DNA from: a virus
Strand: one strand, 5' to 3'
Virus record (IMG/VR): IMGVR_UViG_3300042894_006198
Coordinates: 62,001-126,000 of that record
Length of the DNA: 64,000 nucleotides
Shown here in pieces: positions 20,106 to 27,199 of the stretch. How positions within the stretch are numbered: position 1 is the first letter of the stretch; each line of letters opens with the position of its first letter. The notes under the pieces were generated by a model. The model had not been told where the DNA came from. It made no database searches and worked only from the letters and a program-made list of their open reading frames with translations. The translations under genes were made by a program, and so were the position numbers.

Positions 20106-20112
20106 TTAAATA
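20106..20112 (+). promoter_or_regulatory. Late-type promoter TTAAATA, 5 nt before ATG
   Basis: TTAAATA-N5-ATG (20118), no Shine-Dalgarno. It faces away from the minus-strand promoter at 20080-20087. Confidence 0.45.
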
Positions 20113-20117
20113 AAACT

Positions 20118-22505
20118 ATGGATGAAGAATATGAAATTGATCGTCGATATGAATTATGGCAACGTGGATATTGGGATATACCTAAAGATTTAGACACAAG
20201 TCAATTTAATTTTGATTGGCGACCTGATCCATACGATAAACCTTACACTCATGTTTTTGGTACACAATGGCAACCAAGTGGTGGACCACGCTTTGTTATT
20301 CCTGAAAGCATTGGGTATAAGTTTCAAAACAGTCAAATTGCTAAAAAACTACCAACAAAAAATAATTGGATTATACCTGATTCATTTAGTGGACAATTTG
20401 ATTATAGTTGGCATTATGATGAATTTATTGAGGCTATACATTATGAATGGAAATGTGGCGTAAAGTATGTACATCCTGATGGCATTGATACTATTTACTT
20501 AACTGAATATGATAATATCACGCCACCAATTTATGGTAAATTTTTAAGTGATGACATTGATCATTTAGTTGAAAAACAAATTAATAATTTTTGGGTACTT
20601 AATCCCTATTGTTCTTACAACCGATTTGATTTTGTATGGAAACCAAAAAGAATTGCAGAGTTACGTTATGTTAATGTTTTTGGTAACCAACATAGTCAAG
20701 ATTTAGGCATTAAATTTATAAATGTTGAAATGTACAAACGTGGGTACAAAGACTTAAACTATGTCAACAATGTAAACTTTTTCCTTGATACTAAATTGGA
20801 TATGTTTTATATCGATCATAGTAATAGTACATCAGAAATTAATTTTAATAATCTTAAATCAAGATATCCAAAAATTACTAAAGTCAGGTTTTTTGATAAT
20901 TGGGTAGACACTATTACAAGATGCGTAAGAAAAGCTACAACGCATCTTATTTGGATTGTCAATAGTTATTATGATTATACTAATTTTCAATTTGATTATT
21001 ATCCTGCACCATGGGATATGACCAATACACATGTATTTGGTACACAATGGAATGCATGGGGTAAAACTTTTTTAATTAACTGTAATCAATGGGACTTAGT
21101 TAAAAATGTCCAAGAAGTTGAAAATATACAACCAATTAAACTAATTGATAAAAAAGCAGAAATTAAAAATTGTAAATATGATAAATTACTGATTGATTTT
21201 GGTAATGAGCATAACTTAGATGCAACCTATACAGTACCTTATCAAGGTAGTTTTTTAAGCACGATTGATTATTGGTTAAAAAAAGAAAAGTATGTAACTA
21301 GTAAAAAGAATTATAAAGTGTGGGTTGTTAGCAGTATATGTGATTATGACAAGTTTGATTTTACTTACGAACCATTACCCTTTGATGAAAAACAATTACA
21401 TGTTTTTGCTACACAGTTTGATAATCAAAAAATACAATATGGTGATACGTTTTTATTAGATGTGAATGAGTTTGTTATAGTAAGATCTCTTTTTGATAAA
21501 CTTGAAGATTATACCTCAAATCTCAAGTTCGTTGATACATTAAACGTAAAACGGATGCAACATCCTGTAATATTACATGATTATGATTGTCATATTGACG
21601 CTATAAATTTACCTACAGAACCATTCCCTTATATTCAATTGCAAAACAATCAAGTAAAACATCTTGAACCAATAAATATGTGGGAATTTCCAACAATCAA
21701 AACTAATAATGATTCTACTTCAGTTTACGTGCCTACTCATGCACTATCTTATATGACAAAAGATTTATATGATTATGAACATGTTGTTAAACCTGTTCAA
21801 TTTTATGGTGGAGAACCGCTAGATATTGTTTACATTAGTAATGGTGAACCTAAAGCTGAGCAACACTATGAACATTTACAGGAAATTGTAACTAAAAAAG
21901 GTGCAAAAAATAGAATTATTAGAGTACAAGATGTAGTGGGTAGAGTTGCTGCTTATCATGCTGCTGCAAATATTAGTACAACAAGATGGTTTTTTGCAGT
22001 GTTTGCTAAGTTGCGAGTTAATCCAACTTTTGATTGGGGTTGGCAACCTGACCGTTTAAAAACACCACGTCACTATATTTTTACAGCTATTAATCCTGTT
22101 AACCGTTTGAACTATGGTCATCAAGCTATCATTGCTTATAACAAGAAATTAGTATTAGGTAACAATGGAATAGGATTAGATTTTACAATGGACAGCGATC
22201 ATGAAGTTGTCAACATGAATAGTGGTATAGCTATGTACAATACGGATTCGTGGACAACATGGAGAACTGCATTTCGTGAAGCAATTAAATTGCGTGATTT
22301 AGTTGATAAGGGTATTGACAACGATGCTGCTTATCGTTTAGAACGTTGGTGTAATGTAGGTATTGGCGAGTATGCAGCAGATAGTCAACGTGGTGCTGTA
22401 GATGGTATAGCTTATTGGGAAGAAGTTAATGGCGACTTTGATAAGTTAAAATTAAGTTATGATTGGGCTTGGTTGCGTAAAAGGTTTGAAATTAGATATA
22501 AATGA
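20118..22505 (+). CDS. Large HVFGTQ-repeat protein with GT-like C-terminus
   Basis: 795 residues from the ATG at 20118. It contains five copies of a 20-25 residue motif, F-x-F-x-[WY]-x-P-x-[PR]-[YWF]-D..H-V-F-[GA]-T-Q, near residues 30-51, 169-191, 290-311, 413-434 and (diverged) 638-660, spaced about 120-200 residues apart. Residues 568-795 align with the 309-aa GT-like protein at 13945 (V-Y-I-S-N-G-E-P; A-A-Y-H-A-A-A; W-R-T-A-F-R-E-A-I-K-L), but the D-G-D-N is replaced, so the catalytic site looks lost. Aromatic-rich repeats suggest carbohydrate or surface binding. No signal peptide. Function unknown; it may scaffold the modification enzymes encoded next to it. Confidence 0.6.
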   Translation: MDEEYEIDRRYELWQRGYWDIPKDLDTSQFNFDWRPDPYDKPYTHVFGTQWQPSGGPRFVIPESIGYKFQNSQIAKKLPTKNNWIIPDSFSGQFDYSWHYDEFIEAIHYEWKCGVKYVHPDGIDTIYLTEYDNITPPIYGKFLSDDIDHLVEKQINNFWVLNPYCSYNRFDFVWKPKRIAELRYVNVFGNQHSQDLGIKFINVEMYKRGYKDLNYVNNVNFFLDTKLDMFYIDHSNSTSEINFNNLKSRYPKITKVRFFDNWVDTITRCVRKATTHLIWIVNSYYDYTNFQFDYYPAPWDMTNTHVFGTQWNAWGKTFLINCNQWDLVKNVQEVENIQPIKLIDKKAEIKNCKYDKLLIDFGNEHNLDATYTVPYQGSFLSTIDYWLKKEKYVTSKKNYKVWVVSSICDYDKFDFTYEPLPFDEKQLHVFATQFDNQKIQYGDTFLLDVNEFVIVRSLFDKLEDYTSNLKFVDTLNVKRMQHPVILHDYDCHIDAINLPTEPFPYIQLQNNQVKHLEPINMWEFPTIKTNNDSTSVYVPTHALSYMTKDLYDYEHVVKPVQFYGGEPLDIVYISNGEPKAEQHYEHLQEIVTKKGAKNRIIRVQDVVGRVAAYHAAANISTTRWFFAVFAKLRVNPTFDWGWQPDRLKTPRHYIFTAINPVNRLNYGHQAIIAYNKKLVLGNNGIGLDFTMDSDHEVVNMNSGIAMYNTDSWTTWRTAFREAIKLRDLVDKGIDNDAAYRLERWCNVGIGEYAADSQRGAVDGIAYWEEVNGDFDKLKLSYDWAWLRKRFEIRYK

Positions 22506-22562
22506 TATTTGTTTGGCTTGACAATTTCCCTAAATAATGTCATACGACATGTGGAGGTTACC

Positions 22563-22892
22563 ATGAAATATTTTCTTATTGGTTTATTAACGTTTTTGGG
22601 TTTAACATATGCTAATACTACTTACGCAAATGGGTACCATCATGGGCATAGAATTCAGCAAAGACATTGGCATCATCACCATCCACACCATGTCCACAGA
22701 CCAAATTGGATAGCACCTGCTATTATTGGTGGAGTTGTTACCTATGCTTTGACAAGACCTTATATAGTTGAACAGCAGCCTGTGGTAGTACAACAAATTC
22801 CACAACCTGCTGTAGTACATTGTACAGAATGGCGTGAAGTTATGCAACCAAATGGTGCTATTGTACAAGAAAGAACATGTAGTCAACAATAA
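22563..22892 (+). CDS. Secreted His-rich small protein
   Basis: The start at 22563 follows a clear GGAGG box. The N-terminal 22 residues (M-K-Y-F-L-I-G-L-L-T-F-L-G-L) form a signal peptide. It is followed by a run with many histidines (H-W-H-H-H-H-P-H-H), a hydrophobic segment A-P-A-I-I-G-G-V-V-T-Y-A and a Cys-containing tail (H-C-T-E-W-R-E-V, R-T-C). His-rich periplasmic proteins often bind metals, but that is inference here. It looks bacterial rather than phage-like and may have been acquired from a host. 109 residues. Confidence 0.6.
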   Translation: MKYFLIGLLTFLGLTYANTTYANGYHHGHRIQQRHWHHHHPHHVHRPNWIAPAIIGGVVTYALTRPYIVEQQPVVVQQIPQPAVVHCTEWREVMQPNGAIVQERTCSQQ

Positions 22893-23014
22893 TGTACGAA
22901 TTATTTTTATTTTTATTTACAATAGTAGGTTTATGGTTTATAGAAGATATATACTTACCTACACAAAAGATTGATCTTACCATAAATGATGAAGTATATA
23001 AAGGATGGTATTGA
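22892..23014 (+). CDS. Small membrane protein, 40 aa
   Basis: ATG overlaps the previous stop (TAATG), giving translational coupling. The N-terminus has one hydrophobic segment (L-F-L-F-L-F-T-I-V-G-L-W-F-I) followed by a charged tail. Single-pass inner-membrane peptide of unknown role. Confidence 0.5.
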   Translation: MYELFLFLFTIVGLWFIEDIYLPTQKIDLTINDEVYKGWY

Positions 23015-23015
23015 T

Positions 23016-23099
23016 ATGGTAGATCCTGATGATAAATCGACAACGGTTTGGTTTTTTATTATTATTGTAAGTTTTATTGCAGCAATTATTCTAACGTAA
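23016..23099 (+). CDS. Tiny membrane protein, 27 aa
   Basis: It starts one base after the previous stop. It has a short charged N-terminus (M-V-D-P-D-D-K-S-T) and then one hydrophobic helix (W-F-F-I-I-I-V-S-F-I-A-A-I-I-L). Coding status is uncertain because of its length, but the tight spacing in a row of membrane peptides supports it. Confidence 0.4.
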   Translation: MVDPDDKSTTVWFFIIIVSFIAAIILT

Positions 23100-23158
23100 A
23101 AAATCTTTCGTCCTCACAACGTGAGTAAATATTTTTTACCACTTAAAGGAAATAATCA

Positions 23159-24289
23159 ATGAAATTTACAAAACGAACACTTGTGCATACTGCACTAGCT
23201 GCAATGACTGCTTTGGCTTTGGCAGGTTGTGGCAAAAAAGAAGAAGCCAAAGCACCTGCTGCTGAAGCACCTAAATCAGCAGAACCTTTAAAAATTGGAT
23301 TTATATATGTAGGTCCTGTTGGTGATGCAGGATGGACATTTGCTCATGACAATGGTCGTAAACATATTGAAGCTAAATTTGGTGATAAAATTAAAACTAC
23401 GTTTGTTGAGAAAGTACCTGAAGGTGCTGATGCTGAGCGTGTTATTCGTGATTTAGTTGGTCAAGGTAATAAATTAATCTTCGCAACATCATTTGGTTTT
23501 GGTGATGCAATGGAAAAAGTAGCCAAAGACCATCCTGACGTAAAGTTTGAACATGCTACAGGATATAAAACAGCAGAAAATCTACGAGTATATGAAGCAA
23601 GATTTTACGAAGATGCTTACATGGCAGGTATTGTAGCAGGTAGTATGACAAAAACTAATACATTAGGATTTGTTGCTAGTTTCCCAATTCCTGAAGTATT
23701 GCGTAATATTAATGCGTTTACTCTAGGTGCACGTAGTGTTAATCCTAAAGTTACTACCAAAGTTGTATGGGTGAATACATGGTTTGACCCACCAAAAGAG
23801 GGCGAATCAGCACAAGCATTAATTAACCAAAAAGCTGACGTATTGTTACAAAATACTGATTCTACTGCGGTATTATTAACTGCTGAGAAAAATAATAAGT
23901 ATGCTTTTGGTTGGGATAGTGATATGAGCGCATTTGCTCCAAAAGCACACTTAGGTTCAGCCATTGTAAATTGGGGACCATACTACGAAAAAGCTGTCAA
24001 TGATGTATTAGGTGGTACGTGGAAAACAAGTGACACTAAATGGGGTACTAAAGAAGGTACTAATGATTTAGTAAAGATTAATGATGTTGTATCTGATGCT
24101 GCTAAGAAAAAGGTTGATGAAGTCAAAGCAGGGTTAAAGGCAGGTACATTCCATGTGTTCAAAGGACCACTCAAAGACAACACAGGTAAAGTTGTATTGG
24201 AAAAAGATGTGGTTGGTGATGATGCATGGAAAGGTAAAATTAATTTCTACATTGAAGGTGTAGAGGGCAAAGTACCATCAGGTAAGTAA
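23159..24289 (+). CDS. BMP/PnrA-type ABC transporter substrate-binding lipoprotein
   Basis: 376 residues. A lipoprotein signal ends L-A-G-C with Cys24, followed by an Ala/Lys/Glu-rich linker. The mature domain opens K-I-G-F-I-Y-V-G-P-V-G-D-A-G-W, the start of BMP family periplasmic binding proteins. Later conserved features are Y-M-A-G-I-V-A-G and G-W-D-S-D-M. BMP proteins bind purine nucleosides or related small molecules for ABC uptake. No permease or ATPase gene is adjacent, so it would have to work with a host transporter or act alone. AAAGGAAA ribosome site. Unusual cargo for a phage and probably host-derived. Confidence 0.8.
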   Translation: MKFTKRTLVHTALAAMTALALAGCGKKEEAKAPAAEAPKSAEPLKIGFIYVGPVGDAGWTFAHDNGRKHIEAKFGDKIKTTFVEKVPEGADAERVIRDLVGQGNKLIFATSFGFGDAMEKVAKDHPDVKFEHATGYKTAENLRVYEARFYEDAYMAGIVAGSMTKTNTLGFVASFPIPEVLRNINAFTLGARSVNPKVTTKVVWVNTWFDPPKEGESAQALINQKADVLLQNTDSTAVLLTAEKNNKYAFGWDSDMSAFAPKAHLGSAIVNWGPYYEKAVNDVLGGTWKTSDTKWGTKEGTNDLVKINDVVSDAAKKKVDEVKAGLKAGTFHVFKGPLKDNTGKVVLEKDVVGDDAWKGKINFYIEGVEGKVPSGK

Positions 24290-24483
24290 TGTTTAATTCA
24301 GCAAGTACAAAGTTATCACTGATTGCAAAACGTGCAGGTGTTGAATACACTGAAAGCATAGAGTTATTTGCAGAGATGATAGCCGAAGAATGTGCTGAGA
24401 TTGCCGAAACAGCGTGGCAGGTAAAGTTATCTGCTGCGCCTGTTATTCGTAGACACTTTAATTTAATAGAACCTAAAGGATAA
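24289..24483 (+). CDS. Hypothetical protein, 64 aa
   Basis: The start overlaps the previous stop as TAATG. The pattern E-L-F-A-E-M-I-A-E-E-C-A-E-I-A recalls the F-A-E-x-I-x-x-E-C-A motif common in short phage proteins, and the partial gene at the right edge of the window also has it. Function unknown; probably helical and cytoplasmic. Confidence 0.5.
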   Translation: MFNSASTKLSLIAKRAGVEYTESIELFAEMIAEECAEIAETAWQVKLSAAPVIRRHFNLIEPKG

Positions 24484-24489
24484 ATTATA

Positions 24490-24639
24490 ATGAAAACAAT
24501 AACTAAAGATGATGTTTATATTGGGGTTTTTGTAGTATCAATGATATTAATTGGCATATTTTTTGACATTGGACCCGTTTGTATGACAGGATGGAACCCA
24601 ATGTTAGGTGAATGTTCTGATATCGTTAAAACTAAATAA
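24490..24639 (+). CDS. Small membrane protein, 49 aa
   Basis: ATG at 24490, 6 nt after the previous stop. One hydrophobic helix (I-G-V-F-V-V-S-M-I-L-I-G-I-F-F) is followed by a Cys-containing loop (V-C-M-T-G-W-N-P-M-L-G-E-C). It resembles the tiny membrane proteins common in large phages. Role unknown. Confidence 0.45.
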   Translation: MKTITKDDVYIGVFVVSMILIGIFFDIGPVCMTGWNPMLGECSDIVKTK

Positions 24640-24649
24640 TAGTATTGTT

Positions 24650-24706
24650 GTATGAAGTTGAAGGAAAAGTGCTGCGGACGGGGCTTCGATGCCCCCTGGT
24701 CCACCA
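24650..24706 (+). ncRNA. ssrA: tmRNA acceptor piece (permuted ssrA)
   Basis: The left part of a circularly permuted tmRNA gene. The T-arm-like hairpin GGGGC-TTCGAT-GCCCC (24680-24695) is followed by CTGGTCC and the encoded ACCA end at 24706. CTGGTCC pairs with GGGCCAG at 24774-24780 in the coding piece as a 7-bp acceptor stem. A G3-U70-type pair at the third position, the alanine identity element, is conserved. The 5' boundary (24650) is approximate. The T-loop reads as 6 nt here, one shorter than usual, which deserves a check. Confidence 0.85.
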
Positions 24707-24773
24707 AGTATGCTAGTCCGGTAGCAATAGTGTGAGTGACTACTGTCTTGTGCGAGTCAAGACCATACCTGCT
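24707..24773 (+). other. tmRNA intervening segment
   Basis: The stretch between the acceptor end (CCA) and the start of the coding piece. In permuted tmRNAs this segment is removed after transcription, giving two RNA pieces held together by pairing. No gene is seen in it. Confidence 0.6.
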
Positions 24774-24938
24774 GGGCCAGACATGGTTTCGACGGGGTAA
24801 CAAGTACGGATATGGACAACACGATAGGCGATGATCGTTAATCAAGCAAAACAAATAGACGCAAACGATGAAACATTTGCTCTAGCTGCCTAAACAAAGG
24901 TAAGCGGGGGTAGGAAATACCTAGCAACAGGAAATACC
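24774..24938 (+). ncRNA. ssrA: tmRNA coding piece with tag ANDETFALAA
   Basis: It begins GGGCCAG-ACATGG-TTTCGACGGGG, the conserved tmRNA 5' region. The tag frame is 24861-24893: GCA AAC GAT GAA ACA TTT GCT CTA GCT GCC TAA, giving A-N-D-E-T-F-A-L-A-A. That tag and the permuted order are typical of betaproteobacterial and some other tmRNAs, where the system rescues stalled ribosomes and tags the truncated products for degradation. The exact 3' end is uncertain. Confidence 0.85.
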
Positions 24939-24964
24939 ATTAGGGGCAATGCCCCTAATTTTTT
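24939..24964 (+). terminator. Rho-independent terminator after tmRNA
   Basis: 9-bp stem ATTAGGGGC/GCCCCTAAT with loop AAT, followed by TTTTT. The GGGGC-AAT-GCCCC core is nearly the same as in the porin terminator near 33270. Confidence 0.8.
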
Positions 24965-24996
24965 ATTATGTTTTGTTTTTACGTAAAGTGGTATTG

Positions 24997-25003
24997 TTAA
25001 ATA
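24997..25003 (+). promoter_or_regulatory. Late-type promoter TTAAATA
   Basis: 29 nt upstream of the ATG at 25033, with a separate AAGGAA ribosome site, consistent with a normal leader. Confidence 0.4.
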
Positions 25004-25032
25004 CTTCTTTAATTTTTTACAAGGAAATATAC

Positions 25033-25959
25033 ATGGCTATTAAAAATACAACCATTACCATTGAAGATACTCCTGTCAATACAACTTATCAAGATGTAAC
25101 AGGTACAACAACAGGTGCAGGAACAGGCGCAAAATTTGATGTTGTTAAAAATAATGGAGCATACAATGTTACATTAGACACTGCAACAGGTTCTTTTGGT
25201 ACAGGTTATGTAGCAGGTGACACTATTACGATTGCAGGAACAAGTTTGGGTGGCATAGCACCAACTAATAACTTGATCGTAACTGTTGGTACAGTAGGCG
25301 CAAATGGTGCTATTGCAACATTTGGTGCTGTGGGTGCAGGTCGTAAGGGTGATGGTAATATTGATGTTGTAGTAAAAATTGAAGGTACAGCATTAGATAT
25401 TGAAACTTATAATATGAATGGTAAAAGTACTGATTTTACTTTAACTTATGATGCTATTAATAAAGATATTATTGCAACAAGTGCACTAGCAACAAACGTT
25501 AAGTTTGTATTGGATGATGTTGAACGTGTTGCTTTTACTGATAAGCGTTTAGCATTTGATACAGTAGGAACAGATTTAGGTAAAATTATTGCTTTAATGG
25601 CAGCAGCTATTGGTGAAAATGACATTACCCCTGCTTATATTGGTGCAGGTATGTACCTACGTGAAAATTTAGGTTGGACAGTAAAAGAAATTGCTGCTAA
25701 GATTTTAACAAGCACTGAGTATCTAACTGACGCAGGAGGTACCTCAAATACCGTATTTGCTAAACATGTATGGCAAAATGTATTTGGTCGTGAAGGAACC
25801 TATGATGAAATAGCTTCAGTTATTGAAACTATTGAAAAACATGGATATAGTCAAGCAGACGTACTTATGGTAGCTGCAAATCGTCCTGAGCTATTAGCGC
25901 AGATTGACTTAGTTGGGTTGCAAACTACAGGTGTAGAATACGTTCCATTTGGTGGTTAA
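25033..25959 (+). CDS. Putative virion-associated protein with DUF4214-like C-terminus
   Basis: 308 residues from the ATG at 25033 (AAGGAAATATAC upstream). The N-terminal half is Gly/Thr/Ala-rich (T-G-T-T-T-G-A-G-T-G-A; G-T-G-Y-V-A-G-D-T), like a beta-repeat domain. The last about 100 residues, with Y-I-G-A-G-M-Y, A-K-I-L-T-S-T-E-Y-L and W-Q-N-V-F-G-R, resemble the DUF4214-type segment of S-layer and RTX proteins, and possibly of phage virion proteins. A late-type promoter lies upstream. Placement within the auxiliary block, away from other structural genes, is unusual. Could be a decoration or surface protein. Confidence 0.5.
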   Translation: MAIKNTTITIEDTPVNTTYQDVTGTTTGAGTGAKFDVVKNNGAYNVTLDTATGSFGTGYVAGDTITIAGTSLGGIAPTNNLIVTVGTVGANGAIATFGAVGAGRKGDGNIDVVVKIEGTALDIETYNMNGKSTDFTLTYDAINKDIIATSALATNVKFVLDDVERVAFTDKRLAFDTVGTDLGKIIALMAAAIGENDITPAYIGAGMYLRENLGWTVKEIAAKILTSTEYLTDAGGTSNTVFAKHVWQNVFGREGTYDEIASVIETIEKHGYSQADVLMVAANRPELLAQIDLVGLQTTGVEYVPFGG

Positions 25960-25972
25960 TCCACATTATATA

Positions 25973-25997
25973 GGGCACTAGGAGTAGTGCTCTTTTT
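25973..25997 (+). terminator. Rho-independent terminator
   Basis: Stem GGGCACTA/TAGTGCTC with loop GGAG (one G-T pair), followed by TTTTT. It separates the 308-aa gene from the nuclease gene. Confidence 0.7.
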
Positions 25998-26000
25998 AGA

Positions 26001-26008
26001 TATAAATA
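26001..26008 (+). promoter_or_regulatory. T4-late promoter TATAAATA
   Basis: Exact TATAAATA immediately after a terminator and 18 nt before the nuclease ATG at 26027, with an AAGGAAAA ribosome site in between. Confidence 0.55.
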
Positions 26009-26026
26009 TCTAAAAAGGAAAATATA

Positions 26027-26452
26027 ATGTATATATATCGTTGCAAAATCAATAAAGTTGTAGATGGTGATACAGTTGAGATTGATTTAGATCTTGGCTT
26101 TAATATTGTGTTAGTAAATCAAAAAGTACGTATGGCAGGTATTGATACTCCTGAAAGTAGAACATCTATCGCTGAAGAAAAAGAACGTGGGTTAATATCC
26201 AAGAAAAAATTAGCTGAAAAATTACCTGTAGGTAGTTGGCAACGTATTCAAACCATGCGAGCAGACAGTAACGATGATAAATTTGGTCGTATTCTTGGCG
26301 TGTTTATTATGGAAGATGGCATGAGTTTAAATCAATGGATGATTGATAATAACTATGCTGTATTGTATCAAGGTGAAAATAAAGAATTGGTACAAGAAGG
26401 TCATCGTTATAATAAACAAAAGTTGATAGAGCGTGGTGAACTAAAAGCATAA
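26027..26452 (+). CDS. Staphylococcal nuclease-like (SNase) protein
   Basis: 141 residues. V-V-D-G-D-T-V-E-I-D near residue 11 and K-V-R-M-A-G-I-D-T-P-E near residue 35 are the SNase-fold signatures (calcium-binding Asp and the active-site Arg/Glu region). K-F-G-R-I-L-G near residue 86 supplies the second catalytic Arg. These enzymes cut DNA or RNA using calcium. No signal peptide, so it acts in the cytoplasm, for example in host DNA breakdown or repair. Phage SNase-like proteins are common. Its gene is flanked by a terminator upstream and a P-loop kinase gene downstream. Confidence 0.8.
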   Translation: MYIYRCKINKVVDGDTVEIDLDLGFNIVLVNQKVRMAGIDTPESRTSIAEEKERGLISKKKLAEKLPVGSWQRIQTMRADSNDDKFGRILGVFIMEDGMSLNQWMIDNNYAVLYQGENKELVQEGHRYNKQKLIERGELKA

Positions 26453-26455
26453 ATA
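26449..26455 (+). promoter_or_regulatory. Late-type promoter ATAAATA, 7 nt before ATG
   Basis: ATAAATA overlaps the end of the nuclease gene (including its TAA) and lies 7 nt before the ATG at 26463. No Shine-Dalgarno. Confidence 0.4.
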
Positions 26456-26462
26456 CATAATC

Positions 26463-27104
26463 ATGCTAACAAGAGAATTCATGCAAGAAGGGGTCAATGA
26501 CCCCAATATCTTTAAGGCTATTTTTATGGCAGGGGGTCCAGGCTCAGGCAAAAGTTTTGTTTCCCGTAAATTAGGACTACAAGCAGCAGGACTCCGCACC
26601 ATTAATAGCGATGATGCGTTTGAATTTTTGCTTCGTAAACATCAATTAGACCCTAAAATGCCACCTGAAGAACAAGAAAAGCGTGATATTGTCAGACAAC
26701 GTGCTAAACAAATGACTAAAACAAAAGAAACTAATTTGTTATATGGTCGTATTGGTTTAATAATAGATGGTACCGCAAAAAATGCTGAAAAAACTGCTAA
26801 AACTAAAGCAGGATTAGAAAGTATTGGTTATCAAACGATGATGGTATTTGTCAATACAAGTTTAGATGTAGCACTTCAACGTAACCGTATGCGTGAACGA
26901 AGCGTTCCTGATGAAGTCGTAAAACAAGCACATGCTGAAGTACAAATTGGTAAAGATGCATTGCAGCAAGTTTTTGGATCTAATTTTGTTGTCGTGCTTA
27001 ATGACATGGATCCTGATTTTAAACCTGCTTATAAAAAAGTACAACAATTTTTACGTAAACCATTAACACCCGTTGCCCAACAATGGGTTGATCAGCACCG
27101 CTAA
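26463..27104 (+). CDS. P-loop kinase (zeta-toxin-like) with CTS-like leader
   Basis: 213 residues. Walker A G-G-P-G-S-G-K-S at residues 24-31. R-T-I-N-S-D-D-A-F-E-F near residue 45 and I-I-D-G-T-A-K near residue 100 resemble the Asp-containing loops of zeta-toxin-like and polynucleotide-kinase-like enzymes. The substrate could be a nucleotide, UDP-sugar or other small molecule. The N-terminus reads MLTREFMQE|G, a short basic/Phe leader ending in a prohead-protease-like M-Q-E site, similar to leaders of three other proteins here. It might therefore be packaged in the head and injected. C-terminus Pro/Gln-rich. Confidence 0.65.
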   Translation: MLTREFMQEGVNDPNIFKAIFMAGGPGSGKSFVSRKLGLQAAGLRTINSDDAFEFLLRKHQLDPKMPPEEQEKRDIVRQRAKQMTKTKETNLLYGRIGLIIDGTAKNAEKTAKTKAGLESIGYQTMMVFVNTSLDVALQRNRMRERSVPDEVVKQAHAEVQIGKDALQQVFGSNFVVVLNDMDPDFKPAYKKVQQFLRKPLTPVAQQWVDQHR

Positions 27105-27127
27105 TTTCTCTAAATTGTTTGTGTAAA

Positions 27128-27135
27128 TATAAATA
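27128..27135 (+). promoter_or_regulatory. T4-late promoter TATAAATA
   Basis: Exact match, 64 nt before the peroxiredoxin ATG at 27200. The leader contains a possible short stem and ends with AAAGGAGAG, a strong ribosome site. Confidence 0.5.
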
Positions 27136-27199
27136 ATATGTCAATATATTGTCATAGACATTTATTTTCGTTATTCACACACAGAAAGGAGAGATTATA

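Noticed and set aside
20058-20117. Upstream extension of the 795-aa gene
   Set aside because: Would overlap the divergent radical SAM gene start and its promoter; the ATG at 20118 with TTAAATA-N5 is better.
22518-22545. TTGACA box before the His-rich gene
   Set aside because: No acceptable -10 hexamer at 16-18 bp.
24650-24780. Stand-alone tRNA reading of the CCA-ending segment
   Set aside because: No anticodon arm; the pieces and tag frame fit a permuted tmRNA.
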